A stretch of 64,000 nt of DNA from Sipunculus nudus (lineage: Eukaryota > Annelida > Sipuncula > Golfingiida > Sipunculidae). Shown here in pieces: positions 45,504 to 57,499 of this stretch. The stretch spans positions 20,235,882 to 20,299,881 of the forward strand of contig CM049317.1 in NCBI GenBank assembly GCA_026874595.1, read 5' to 3'. The number at the start of each line of letters is the position of its first letter. Positions within the stretch are counted from its first letter, which is position 1. Position numbers and translations under genes: made by a program. Under the pieces are notes generated by a model. The model was given only the letters and a program-made list of their open reading frames with translations. It ran no database searches and had not been told where the DNA came from.

Positions 45504-47389
45504 CAGTTAAATGACATTTTGAGAACCAAATTTGTAACGGAAAGATATTAATGAATGTAAAAAAAGGGGATGGGTAAGTTGTTCCTATTTTGACCTAACC
45601 AAAGGCGTTGCCATGAGGTCTTTGTTTTCAGTTTTACATAAATGTGAATGATACCAGATCTGAGATGACATGTTGTTTTATCGAGATTTATGTAATTGAA
45701 ATTGACTAAAGGCCAACATCATAATAATGACATTACAATTTGATATGGAATACACGATGAATCATGAAACTGCAAATTGTTGATCACATAAAGTGCTCCT
45801 AAATTTTATACTGTTTCGGCTGTTGCGTTTTCATAAAGCGTACAGGTTAATTATGATTATAAAGAGCCGGTAACTGTAATTCGGTAACTGTAACAGCTGT
45901 TTAACAGCAGTTACACCGTTTTCGATAGAGCTCACCAGACTCATACCTGGACTCACCCTATTCATTTATCAAAACACATTCAAATTTTAAATATTACAGA
46001 AGAAAATAACATGTTGAGTCATAAGTTTCCTGATATTATTATGTCTTTTTCATGAAGCACTTGGAAGTCTTAGGTTTCATGTAATTATTATGTCGTTTTC
46101 ATGAAGTACCTTCTAATACAAAAATAAAGACATCATTTATAAGAGAGAAACCATTCCGCTCTGCATGTACTGTATGGTGTTGGCACCTCATTCGATCGTT
46201 AGTCTGATTATACAATTAAAATATGAGATAATTTGTTAACAGCGGGATGCATCAGTAATGGTCTGGTACGAATTTTTGTTTTAAAGAATTTTAGGCTAGG
46301 TTACCATTATAATGTAACAATGTCTTAGAGGGATCTGTGTCAACAACACAGTATCGGTTTTTGGGAGAAACAACCATGAAGAGCTGAAGAGCTTCGCAGT
46401 ATGTTTTTTTGCCTTCGTATCAAACCCCGTGCGTCTACTACACATTGAAACAAACCATTCTGTGATATTCATACATATTTGTAAAAGATATAGGATATTA
46501 CATTATATTATTTTCATATTTTTTTTATCATATTTCAAAATTTACACACAGTGGGCTTTAATATATGGCTTTTATTTTGTTGGTTGTCTATGTTTTATTC
46601 TAACTTTTCAATACAAACTTAAAAGACCAGTTGTTGCTGTATAAGCGCTTTCTATATGAAAGGCCTGATGACGAACCAGATTCAAGACACACTACATACT
46701 GACACTTGCCGAAAAAACCTTAATTAAAAGAGTGTATGGCCACTGTTCTACGGGGGAAGCAAGTTAAGAATGAATAACATTCTAGTACCCATAGAATGGG
46801 GTATGTGTTATTCGAGGGGGAGAAAAAAATATATAAAAATGAACAGATCCCAAAGTCCAGAAAGGCAACTTGATTATTCAGATGAGATGACATGACATCA
46901 AAGTATAAACTCCCTCCTATAACTTTACATATAGCCTAAATGATTTAGCGTTATAACCTAATTATGCTAGTACTAGGAGAGGTAACATTTTACCTGAACA
47001 GTTAAAAATGTTATTTTTTTCCTTCTCGGTACACTCCTGTATAAAACGACAACCTAACAACGTGTGTATCAAGATTAAAAAAAGGGGGGACAAAAATTAT
47101 TTACCAACTAAAATAGCTTCAAACATGTCATACTTGTTTTAAGCGAGAAAGAGATAATGTAGTGTTTGCTGTTAGCGTTCTTCTTATATCTTTGTTTTGT
47201 TGTTTATAACTAACTTACAAATTGATGTATCAATCCATCGGTCTTTATCTATTGTTATGGTGATACTAGGCCAACAATTCAGACTGTTCAGAAAGAAGCA
47301 TTTTTCCTTAAGAACACAATTCATTTTGAATTTCCTTATCATATTATTTAATTGTAATGATCACTCCAGCATTATTTATCCAGACCATA

Positions 47390-47495
47390 TTATTTGTATC
47401 TACTCCAAATGTGGTAGCGTATTTTCCACTTCTTCAACTCAAGATCCTTTTCCCAAATAAGGAGGCCTCTGGAAAACAATACGAAAATGTAATGT

Positions 47496-47551
<56 letters not shown>

Positions 47552-48648
47552 CGTAAAAGATATTGAACGTTTTGAACTATTTGGTATTTAACCAGTATAT
47601 CTTAACCCTTATCTTTATTTTTAATATGATATTTCTTGGAATACTTCTCTTTTCATATTTCATTAAAACTCAGTTCGTAGGTACCAGCCGTCTTATACTT
47701 CTTGTACGAAAATATGAGTATGATCTTCTCAGTCTATATCACTAAATTATAAAACACTTCAGCTGCAATTTAATTGAAGACATTTAATTTTAGAAGACTT
47801 GCACAGGAATATCTTCTTTTTGCAAAAATCTCTTCTATTTTTTATTTTATTTTATTTTTTTTTTCTTAATTATTATCTAAATGCAGGTCTATAAAGCTCA
47901 GCCATATTATTGATTTGTGTTTTTTATAACATTTCCCGACCATGCAGACCATGTAGATATACTCTTTTGAACCAAACATTACCTAAATTTCAATTTCCAC
48001 AATAATTTTGAATGCATTTACTCAACCAATCGTTCGAAAACAGACACTAGATGCATTTTCTTCTGGTTTACCTTCCAATGTGAAGCACGTTGTGTCTGGG
48101 CCCTTCATCCTCGTAATGAGCAATCTCAAATGCCACATCCTCAAGAACGTCGATACTCTCTGGTTGGACAAACAAACCTTTTATCCTTGCCATGTACCCA
48201 GAAAGGCAGGAAATGATGTTATCTGGCAATGGAAAAGATATCAGTTTAACAAAAATGTAAGGACGAGTATAGAATAAACTAAAAAATGAACCAAACATAA
48301 AAAAAATGTAGTGCTTGAGATAGATCTATTTCATGCTTACTTTTTCAATCCTAAACCATAATCTAAACCTGGGAAGCATCGAAGATGGCGAACCATCCAA
48401 TCATCCGAAAAAAAACTCCCTTTAATACATTTGTTTAAAACATATATGTATTATTAAAATCATATAACGAGATGAAATATATTTTTAAACAAATCATTTC
48501 AGTGTCAGACCTTTCCCTTGAATTATCGTTTTCCCAGGAGGACAAAGGAAACTTTTCGTCGAATACAAGTCTTCCAGCTCTTCTTTACTACCGCTATGGA
48601 AAGCATTGTAGAATGCAGTTGTTTGCAGCGTTATCTTCGCTTGACTCG
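47390..48648 (-). pseudogene. Type II NTF2-like gene, coding exons intact, one acceptor lost
   Basis: Exon 2 48,511-48,648 (138 nt): AIASQAKITLQTTAFYNAFH, then SGSKEELEDLYSTKSFLCPP and QGKG. Exon 3 48,072-48,264 (193 nt): GPYIFVKLISFPLPDNIISC then ESIDVLEDVAFEIAHYEDEG. Exon 4 47,390-47,468: GLLIWEKDLELKKWKIRYHI then WSRYK and TAA. All three are open and their phases (1/1/2) agree. The only visible lesion is the base pair before exon 3: TC where other copies have AG. The nearby AG at TTTTTTAG would add 14 nt and break the frame. No first exon was located. This is either a recently dead gene or one with an acceptor I have misplaced. Confidence 0.66.
47498..47549. repeat. (AT)n microsatellite in last intron of type II copy
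   Basis: Mirror counterpart of 40,719-40,774, immediately upstream (minus sense) of exon 4. Confidence 0.95.
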
Positions 48649-50366
48649 CTATAGCAAAAATAAAGTGTTCGTAATGTCATGAAAAACAATCATTTGCACA
48701 TAAACCAAACCATTAACAATGCTACAATTTCGACATTTGTTTTCTATATTTCTATGTCTGTTAGATAAATCTGTGAATAACAGGGCAGTAACTTTACTTA
48801 GGACTTTGTCAATGAAGATTTTAATTCATATAATAAACCGAATATATATGACTTAAAACAAAATCTTTAAGGTTTGGTACTGTCTCTCTAAAATATTAAA
48901 CAAGAGTCACTAGAGTTCCTACGCACAAACTCTGTGAATGCACCTGTTAAATCTCACTTTTTTTGGCCTCTGTACAAAAAATCAAAATTACGTAGCCGAG
49001 GCCACGGACGAGCTGGTATCCTTTTGCAGTTCTACACATCAGCATATTTGGAAGTAGAAGCAATGGTCAATTCTTCCAAGTGTCGTGTTCATATTGAAAT
49101 CATTGTTTATAGGAATATTTAATTACGTCATCTTTATGGCGTGTGACATAAGGTTATCTCGTGTTATTGCGTAATTTAATAGCATTTCTGGGGAAATGGA
49201 AATAATCAATATATGTGCAGTGCAGCATGAATAGTATATGTTGCATTCATTAACAGTGAACCTAACATGTTTGGTTCTCTTCGCTAGCGACCCTGGTTTG
49301 ATTCTTAGTTTGGCAGTAAGGTTCGGTAGCATAGTCTGTGGTGTTTACTGTCAGGCTTCCGATTTCTCCGCCCCTAGAGACATCCGAACGTCTGAGCCAT
49401 GATGAAAAGATAGGGAAATCAAGTGATAAAAAAGTTGTGGAGGACAGTTTTGTTTAGAAGGAGACTGTAGTAAAGAAGGAATACAAGAATAAACACAAAC
49501 ATTCACTATATATACATAGCCTATGGCTTGTCATACAGACTGAGGGAAACTTTCATCCACGAGTGTATGTAAAAGGCGACATTGTGAACTACAGATAAAC
49601 ATCTACGATGGACTCATTTCGAATCCCCTTAACATTAAACATGAACCCTCATCTGAATTATACATTTTACATGTCTGTTTGGTCACATACATATAATAAC
49701 GTGTAAAGCCATGTGTCCACTACGGGGACGATATATATATGTGTTTTATACTCATGGCCTTCTTCATCTAGACTAAGCGTAAGATGAATACGACACACCG
49801 GTACCATAAGCTCTGAATACACGACCTAGTAACAATTTACGTTCGTCTGGTAAGCCCTCCTCAGTTCTGACACTAGTCATACGTCATAAATGATGAATTT
49901 ACAGTTATGAATGCATGTAAACTAAACTGTAAATCGATTGATATACAGGTTATTTTCGCGTCACTTACAATTTAGTTATCGCCATGTACACATTCTGTCA
50001 GAAATCCAATTAATGCACAATCAATTTTCTACATGGTATGTGTTGTTAGAAAGTAGACATATCTCACCATTGTTCTTGATCTGTTATGACAGTATTCCTT
50101 CATGCAGCCGGGAGTTGTCAGAAAAGGCAAATATAGCTATATCGTCATCGAGCCTGAAAGGACTGTTCTCACCATTATTAAGCAAACCTTTAAGCTGTCT
50201 GCTGTTAGCTATACAATATTGCGCAATAGTTCCATCGGAAAAGCAGGCCACTAAATTTTACGATATCTATATTTAATACAAATGTTTTGGTTCCAAAGCT
50301 AGAATATCTCTTTCTGGAGATGAAAGATGTGTAATGGTGACACTGTGGGATTTACAGCTGTAACCA

Positions 50367-50372
50367 TATATA

Positions 50373-50430
<58 letters not shown>

Positions 50431-50447
50431 TTATATATATATATATA
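50367..50447. repeat. (AT)n microsatellite, interrupted
   Basis: TA arrays with TTTATTTA interruption, beyond the 3' end of the type I pseudogene. Equivalent left-unit DNA near 8,560 has only a few TA units. Confidence 0.95.
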
Positions 50448-50702
50448 GAACGAAAGACTATGTGGCCTATGAATTATATAAGCAAAGTATGACAAAATGA
50501 TAATCTTGTTTTGTTTTGTCAGACTACACTTCTGTTCGTCTTTGGATGTGTGGGTGTCTATGCCACCTTTCTTAATCAATGAAAGTTGCAACTACACACG
50601 ATATGCAGCATTTGTTGTTACATCAAATGAGATCGCATTTCAGTTCGTTCAACAAGTTTAATTCATCATTTTGCCATAAGGCATTTATATCTTCTTCAAA
50701 GG

Positions 50703-52329
50703 TCATAGCAGATTTTCCACTCGTTCGACTTAGTGTTTTTTTTTTCCAAACAAGAAATGCTCTTGACAAAATATAGAGTGTATAAATATACATGACTCAA
50801 AGAGGGATGCTTTTATCAAACTTATCCTTTATATACAGGAATAAATTAATACCGCATATAAAAATAAAATATTTTTCTTTTTATCAATTCGTTTTGATCT
50901 TTCATGCATAATTTAAACCACAGACGGAATTATCATGAAGCGACATAAAAACTCGGCCGTAGCAATTATGTACACAAAAATTTAATTAAAAGGCATCCAG
51001 TGAGCTCAATAACTTCCTTTCTAGACTGAAAATTATGTGTTTGGTCCATCCTTGAATAATGAGCGACTTCGAAAGCCATATGTCCAAACACTTCGACCGT
51101 CCCTGTCTGAACAAAGATTCCTTTCATCTCTTCGATCTTTTTGGTTATAAATTTTGTTACTTTATCTGGGAAAATGGCGTTTTAACATTATATGGACATG
51201 TCACTTGACATGAATACAAAAAATGATCATTGAATCAATGGACACACACAAACACGATCAAATTTAAAAATTATTCGTGTATACATGAAAACTGATTTTT
51301 TTTCAGGAAATCTAGATATTTTAAATGCCCTCTTTTAATCAAGTTATGACAGACTAACTATATTTGATAATATGTACCATACTGACGAATCATTCCAAAG
51401 AAACAAATTCAATTCATGCTAGGTGAGCTTATTATGGAGTGATTGTTCGATATGTTTAAGTTGAAAATATGTCGATGCCTAAACTGATTGAAGAGTTAAG
51501 CAAAATCGGTAGAGATTGTTTTCTGGTAAATAAAGACCTTGTATAGTAAGTTCACCTGGGGGATATAGAGAACTCTCTTTCAGTAAATATCCATTACTTC
51601 TTCTACCTTGCGCTCATGGAATGCTTTGAAAAAACATGTTCGTTTTCAAGGTTACCTGCGTTTTGTCATCAGTTGCAGAGAAAAGAAATGGAATGTAACA
51701 TATAACTGTTTTCTCTTCATTACATTGTGCACAAGTATATGTATGTTCGAGCAAATGTTATTATTGTGGAATCGTATCTTTGAGAGGAGTTGTATTATAA
51801 GTAAATTAATTGACACGCTTTTCTATATTTTCTGCCTCCTCCCAAGTGTTAAAGATTTGGTCGAATACGAATTTAAAAATAAGAACACATGATATGTATT
51901 GCAGAGAGCGTAAGAAAAAGCTGGTAATTTGTCTCACTATTTTATTTGATTCATCTACCCTTACATTATATAGTACCATGCATCCTCTATGTAATTTTAT
52001 TTACTATGTAAACATCTTTTGTATAACTAACTCCCTGATATTTTACCGCTATCCACTTATAATATGTTTATATTTATAACACTACCAAAAATTCCTCCCC
52101 AATGTAATTAGAAAAAAATATAATTATCAATAATAAATCTGAAAACAAAGATGAGACACATGAATATCAAGGGTTTATGTCCTTGTCTGTTATTCCTATG
52201 CAGGACGATATCAGCATTACTGCTAACTTGTACGTTACTGTGCAGATAAACCTTATTCAGGCCAAATGAAGCATTATTTAGAGCGCTTTTCCCATATTCG
52301 AGTTACCTGATGCCTTCATGTGTGTGCGA
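50703..52329 (-). pseudogene. Type I NTF2-like pseudogene (right palindrome arm)
   Basis: Exon 1 52,317-52,329 is intact (MKAS, donor GTAACT). The exon 2 acceptor (about 51,672) is TGCAA instead of TGCAG, and the exon gains one T in ATGTTTTTTC, shifting the frame. Exon 3 (about 51,010-51,200) lost a T in the PFFPDK codons and its donor is GGAAGT rather than GTAAGT, although AFEVAHYSRMDQT is still readable. Exon 4 (about 50,703-50,766) has an expanded A run, shifting the frame after FLVWKK. Mirror partner of 38,363-40,023; the two carry different lesions. Confidence 0.75.
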
Positions 52330-54780
52330 ATATATTGAAATTTCAAACCATGAGGAAGAGTGTTACATTTTCCAAGTGCATGCTTGTCACCTCGTTATTA
52401 ACACCATCCTAACCCCGAAGCACTCTAGCACTCAGGTTTATCTTCCAGAGTCATTTATTATGGGTCATGGAGAACAAGCCATAGAGGAAAAAGGTCAACA
52501 GAAATCTTAAAGAAGCACAAGTAAGTTTAATGCCGTAGCCCTCCGGCACAGATATAACCAACCAGAAAATAAGCTCATATAATTATATGTCTCTCTGTGC
52601 ATCCATTGATATACCTGGATTTGCAAGACAACCTCGGTAATTTTGTCCACAATCAGGTCGTAATGTAATTTAAGAACTAATAACTTAGGTTGATAAAATA
52701 ACACGATGCACCTCTAAGCATGATCAAACAAAAGTAGTATATTCAGCCATAAATGTGACGTCTGTCTGCTTGTTCAGCCCTTGCACATATCCCCGGTTTA
52801 GTACAACACGTCATCAAAAGGAATGCAACTATAAACGTAACGTTCATGTCTGAAAAAAACCTTGCGATTTCATACAGTGCAGCAAATTCCTGCCATACGC
52901 TGCTCAACATATTTTGCCATTATTGTAAATGAAATACGGTTATGTTTATCCTATTGGCTGTATTTCATGGTATATCGTTATAAAGGGCATCATACCCTAA
53001 CTTTGTTATCTTATCTGTCGGTCTTCTGTTTAAACAACATTACATATAATGTTTGGAAAAGCACAATTCATTCCCACAAAAAGTACGCTTTAGCATTATC
53101 GTGAATGTTCTCCTTAATTGTTCAAATGGAAGGTTCTGCAGTTAACACAAATATTTAAATAGGAACAGTGATAGGAGTGTCCGGAGAAGATGCATCAAAC
53201 TTCAAGTCACGTTATGTTTGGCACACACCATGAAATACCGTTTATAACTCAGAAGTCACAGAATCTGGCAAGATCGACCGACTGTATCGAAAATGTTGAC
53301 AAATGTATTGTATTTAATTTGGCTTTCTTAATGTATAAATTGTCTACCAATAGGATCCTAATAGATATGTGAGAATGTATAACCCTCAGGGTCCAATGCC
53401 CTCACTGTGAAGGGCAGTGCATTAAAACATAAAATCCCGGCTGAACTCTTAATGAACAACAGGTCCAGTGTGGGCGAAAATGGGAAATACTGTGTTTTGA
53501 AATGATATACTCAATTTTGCAGTCCTCAACTAGCAAAACAATATAACTAGTTTGGTTTGGACTAATTTTGTCGCAGTATTATGTCCTCCGTATTGCATTA
53601 ATTTAACTTTAAGAAATTTACTAATTAGCAGAATAACAAGAGAGACTGGAACATACAGCGGTAATCAATTTACATTAGTAGATCACATAATACGATTATT
53701 TGTATGAGACTGATGGTTCAGGTGGGTTTCTGGATTACAATGATTGAACATCTGTTTTGGAGTACTTATGCTGGGTGCAACACCCTGCTTTCGCATATGA
53801 GTCAAAACGTTCTGAACAATTAATTAACTACAGTGAGCTTAATTTTGGAAAAATCAAACCGATAATTAATGGCTATTGCAACCATACAGAAGTTCGGAAC
53901 AATATCTTTTATACATACAGCTTTAGTTTCTTCAATATTCAGGATTAAAAAATCCTGAGAATAATTGTAATAAATAATGATGCAAACAGGTTTAATATGA
54001 ACGAAGGATTAGGATAACAATATTTCTCATATTTCATTTCTTGAAATCAGGGATTCCCTTTAGGGGACAATGTTATCCAAAATGTGAACAAAATTCTGAT
54101 ACAATATAATTTATGGATAAAACTGTACCGCGCACCATCCAATTTAATTTTTTGGTATTAAACTAAAAGTAGAACAACCTGCAGAAATTTAAGCTTTGAT
54201 AATGTGGTTATCACCTCTATTTGCTAAATATTCCAAGCGGAAAAGGTTCAAAATTAGAAATGATATGTTTAAAAAAACAACGGTTCACATACAAATATTA
54301 TAACGGATAGGTTACTAAACAACATTTTAGGATCGTGTCCCCTTGTGAGTGTAATAAGATCTCTCAAGACATTACATTTGTTTTCGTTATTTATACTCTT
54401 ACATAGTAACAGTATTGAGGGATTATTTTTAGAAATAAAGCAATAGTGTATTCCTAAAAAGACTCTTTTGACACTTATATTAATTAATGTTTTGTGATGC
54501 TTTCTGGACTTTCAATATATATTACCGTTGACATGCGTTATTTTAGTCGGGCCCCCTTTATGCTTGCCTGATGGAATTACTATTAAAAAAGTCCAGAACA
54601 AGTGAGTATAATTGATTAGAGGATCACAATCACTGGATACAAGTGGACTTTCCATTATAATTATAAAACAGGTAATTTACATTTCCGCATCGGGTACACC
54701 GCTAATAAAATAGATACTGGTACATCGCTTAGTCGACGGCACGTATTAGTGGAGATTTGGATCGCATGCTCAAGTGAAAA

Positions 54781-55748
54781 ATGCGCCATTCCTTGTTTTA
54801 CCTTACCCTCTTTTTAGGTTGCTGTGTCAGTATGTCAGTATATGCCAGAGCCGGTAAGTAATGTGCTACTTGTTATTTTTTAATGGTATACACATTTTAT
54901 CAATAAACTATTTAAATATTTCTGCTACATTGCAGGTGCGTTTCTTATTACAGCCTATTTAATGAAAGTAGGGTAATCTGGAATGAACATATCCCCTTGT
55001 TATATCATGTTAATGCAAAATAAATATATGCACAAGTTTCTGTTCTTTAGAAAAATGTTTGGCCATTGAGCAGGAGTTGTTTACATTTTACATAGAGGCA
55101 TGAAGACTGCTCATTAACGAAAGAAAAAACAGTCACTGATGAGTAAATGACAGCTTACAGATTTTACACGATCCGGAGACACGTTTCAAAAAGATATACA
55201 ATCCCCATGCATACGTTTTATCTCCCGGAGATAAAATACACAAAGGCAAGGTTGAGTCTAAAAATTTTGCAAAATATGAAAGTTTATATTCAGATTCATT
55301 GCAACATGATTTCTATATGTTCTTAATAAACAGTCCCGATTCTAAAGTTCATAATAACGTACCGAACATTTATGTTATCAAATAAAAATGTTGTTATCTC
55401 GTTGATTTCATTATTCACAACATCATACAATCATGTAGCGACTCAAGACTCCTAGGTTACAACAAAAACTACTCAGAACAAGTTCTTATAGATGGAGCTT
55501 ATTTAATGTAAATATGCTAAAGATGTAGTCCAAAAACTGCAATATAATGTTTTCATATATTGTCATCAATTTAAAGTGAGGTTTAACATTTCGTTATATG
55601 TATGTGTTATTTTATTTGACCATGGTATTATTAATACGAGGAGACATAATAGCGATGCTTACTGTATTGATGTACACAAAAAGAAAGTAAATTGCCGAAG
55701 TGAGAAGATAGAGATTGATGGAGATATAGCCGTCCAAGTATTTCGTTA
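54781..55748 (+). pseudogene. Type III NTF2-like pseudogene cut by a gypsy fragment
   Basis: Exon 1 54,781-54,853 encodes the same signal peptide as the left-arm gene (MRHSLFYLTLFLGCCVSMSV). Exon 2 from 55,051 carries the identical in-frame TGA (FYIEA, TGA, RLLI) and its donor is AT instead of GT. Exon 3 is fused and shortened (about 55,171-55,251; RFKKIYNPHAYVLSPGDKIH). Exon 4 (about 55,646-55,748) reads EKIEIDGDIAVQVFR and is interrupted at the next codon by the retrotransposon fragment. The final exon is absent. Confidence 0.75.
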
Positions 55749-56202
55749 GGAAGAAGCAGCATTCGAGAATTTGAAGTCGATGATGATTAATACACCTGTC
55801 TTGAAAGCACCTGATATTGACAAAGATTTTAAGTTATTTGTTGATGCTAGCGAACAAGCAGCTAGTGCTATATTGATTCAAGAAGATGAACAAGGGATTG
55901 ATCATCCTGTCTGTTATTTCTCAAAGAAATTTAAAGATTACCAGAGAAATTATTCCACCATTGAAAAAGAATTATTAGCGCTTATCTTAGCACTGCAATA
56001 TTTTGAAATCTATGTGAGATCAGTTTCTCATCCATTAGTGATTTATACTGATCATAACCCTTTAGTGTTCTTGAGTAGAATGAAGAACAAGAACAGGAGG
56101 TTATTAAATTGGAGTCTACTCTTACAAGAGTATGACATCAATATGAAACACATAAGAGGAAAGGATAATGTCATCGCTGACGCATTATCTAGATGTTATT
56201 GA
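55749..56202 (+). pseudogene. Ty3/gypsy pol fragment: RNase H domain
   Basis: Reads EEAAFENLKSMMINTPVLKA and then a full RT-type RNase H: FKLFVDASEQAASAILIQED (first D), YSTIEKELLALILAL (catalytic E), LVIYTDHNPLVFLS (second D) and HIRGKDNVIADALSRCY (last acidic position), ending in TGA. This is the end of the RT connection plus RNase H of a gypsy-class element. Everything 5' (gag, protease, most RT, 5' LTR) is missing. The stop follows RNase H directly and no integrase follows before the 3' LTR. Confidence 0.88.
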
Positions 56203-56632
56203 TAAATTTATATATGAATTGTATTGTTAGAGATGGGTATGGATGAAGATGTTACATTGAGAAGCAGTAGCTATTATGCGTTGTAAGCTAGTAGGATGAA
56301 TTGTGCATTAGTCACAGGAATGTTATTTTGCGCAAGTCGTAGTAATGTTCGATGGTTTTGTGTCTTGTTCGATGGTTTTGTTATTAGTGTGTGTATTATC
56401 ACAGTAAAGTTAAAATGAATTGGATAGATTATTTGCATATGTTCGCAAGAAAGGAAATGATGGCTATTGATGTCAATTATAAATGATATTGTAGATTATA
56501 AAAGTTTATATTCTCATGTTAACATAATTGTATTTCCCATACAAATATCATATCACCCAAAGGTATATATTTCAGATATTACTAAATTTTACTCATGAAA
56601 ATATCATAAAATTTTCTTTTTTAGGAGGATGG
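56203..56632 (+). other. Gypsy 3' non-coding region and polypurine tract
   Basis: About 430 bp without a supportable frame or integrase motif (no HHCC or DDE). It ends in AGGAGGATGG (56,623-56,632), a plausible polypurine tract directly before the LTR start. Confidence 0.6.
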
Positions 56633-57305
56633 TGTGATGTATGTCCGAAGGCGATGGCAGGGCACTCACGGAAGGACCTTAGAACCATCGACCCAGGAAC
56701 AACAGGAACGCGTTGACCCGTGTCGCTTACAGTCACCTATTGACCTCCGGCAACAACAAATAAACGGACAAAGAGAACGTTTTCATTCATTCATTAACAG
56801 CGGTTAAACAACCTGAACCGGACTTAAAAGTGGATCGATCGATATTGCGTTAAGGTCCACAGACACTATGAATACCTTTCATTTGGTGATTTTGAATTGG
56901 GTTGCAAACAAGAACTGATATCCAGGGATATCCAGGCCTGATGATGTGTAGTCTCCTTGTGATAAGACGGAGACATTTTGGACGTTTTGAACTTTATTAT
57001 GGCTGTGCACGGATTATGAACTGAACTTTCGTTATGACTCCTCAGAGCAACCCCGGAGTCATTTTTATTTCGTCAAACCAGCACCAGTGACTTTGATTTA
57101 CAGCAGATAAGTATTTCTTCATTTGTACCGCACCAAGATTTAGTTATTATGTGTTAGAGACTTTGTGTTCATGTATTGTATATATTGTAAATAATGTTTG
57201 TTTAAATAATTATATATATTTTGTACTATATATGTGAGTCAGTTTTTCATTTAACATTTTCGTTGTGTGAGTGGAACTCGGGGATGTTTTGTGCTACACG
57301 CAACA
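56633..57305 (+). mobile_element. Candidate 3' LTR of the gypsy fragment
   Basis: Begins TGTGATGTATG right after the polypurine tract and ends CTACACGCAACA, so it has TG...CA termini with TGT/ACA ends, about 673 bp. It contains AATAAA near 56,758 and an AT-rich promoter-like stretch near 57,215. No second LTR copy lies in the window and, since the 5' end is truncated, no target-site duplication can be checked. Boundaries are inferred. Confidence 0.6.
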
Positions 57306-57377
57306 ATTCTAAAAATAATTAATCTTTACTCATCTTGTTCAACTGAAAGGGGTCTAGTGTTGCGATCCATTGTATAA

Positions 57378-57380
<3 letters not shown>

Positions 57381-57444
<64 letters not shown>

Positions 57445-57492
57445 TTATATATACATGATCTGTTTATATATATATATATATATATATATATG
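57381..57492. repeat. (AT)n microsatellite pair
   Basis: 57,381-57,437 and 57,467-57,492, just right of the gypsy LTR. Confidence 0.95.
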
Positions 57493-57499
57493 TTTTACT

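Larger units (their letters stand above)
45504..55748. repeat. Right arm of the giant imperfect palindrome
   Basis: Inverted copy of 35.15-42.62 kb, about 2.45 kb longer because it retains 48,025-50,480. Its 47-53.1 kb part is also homologous, in direct orientation, to 5.6-11.07 kb of the tandem array (for example 49,510-50,340 with 7,867-8,530). Homology to the left arm ends at about 55,748, where a gypsy fragment begins inside a type III exon. Confidence 0.88.

Noticed and set aside
52507-52704. Inverted-arm frames with IQVYQWMHRET (also 37,978-38,232)
   Set aside because: Shared only because both arms are copies; the frames differ in extent and have no domain.
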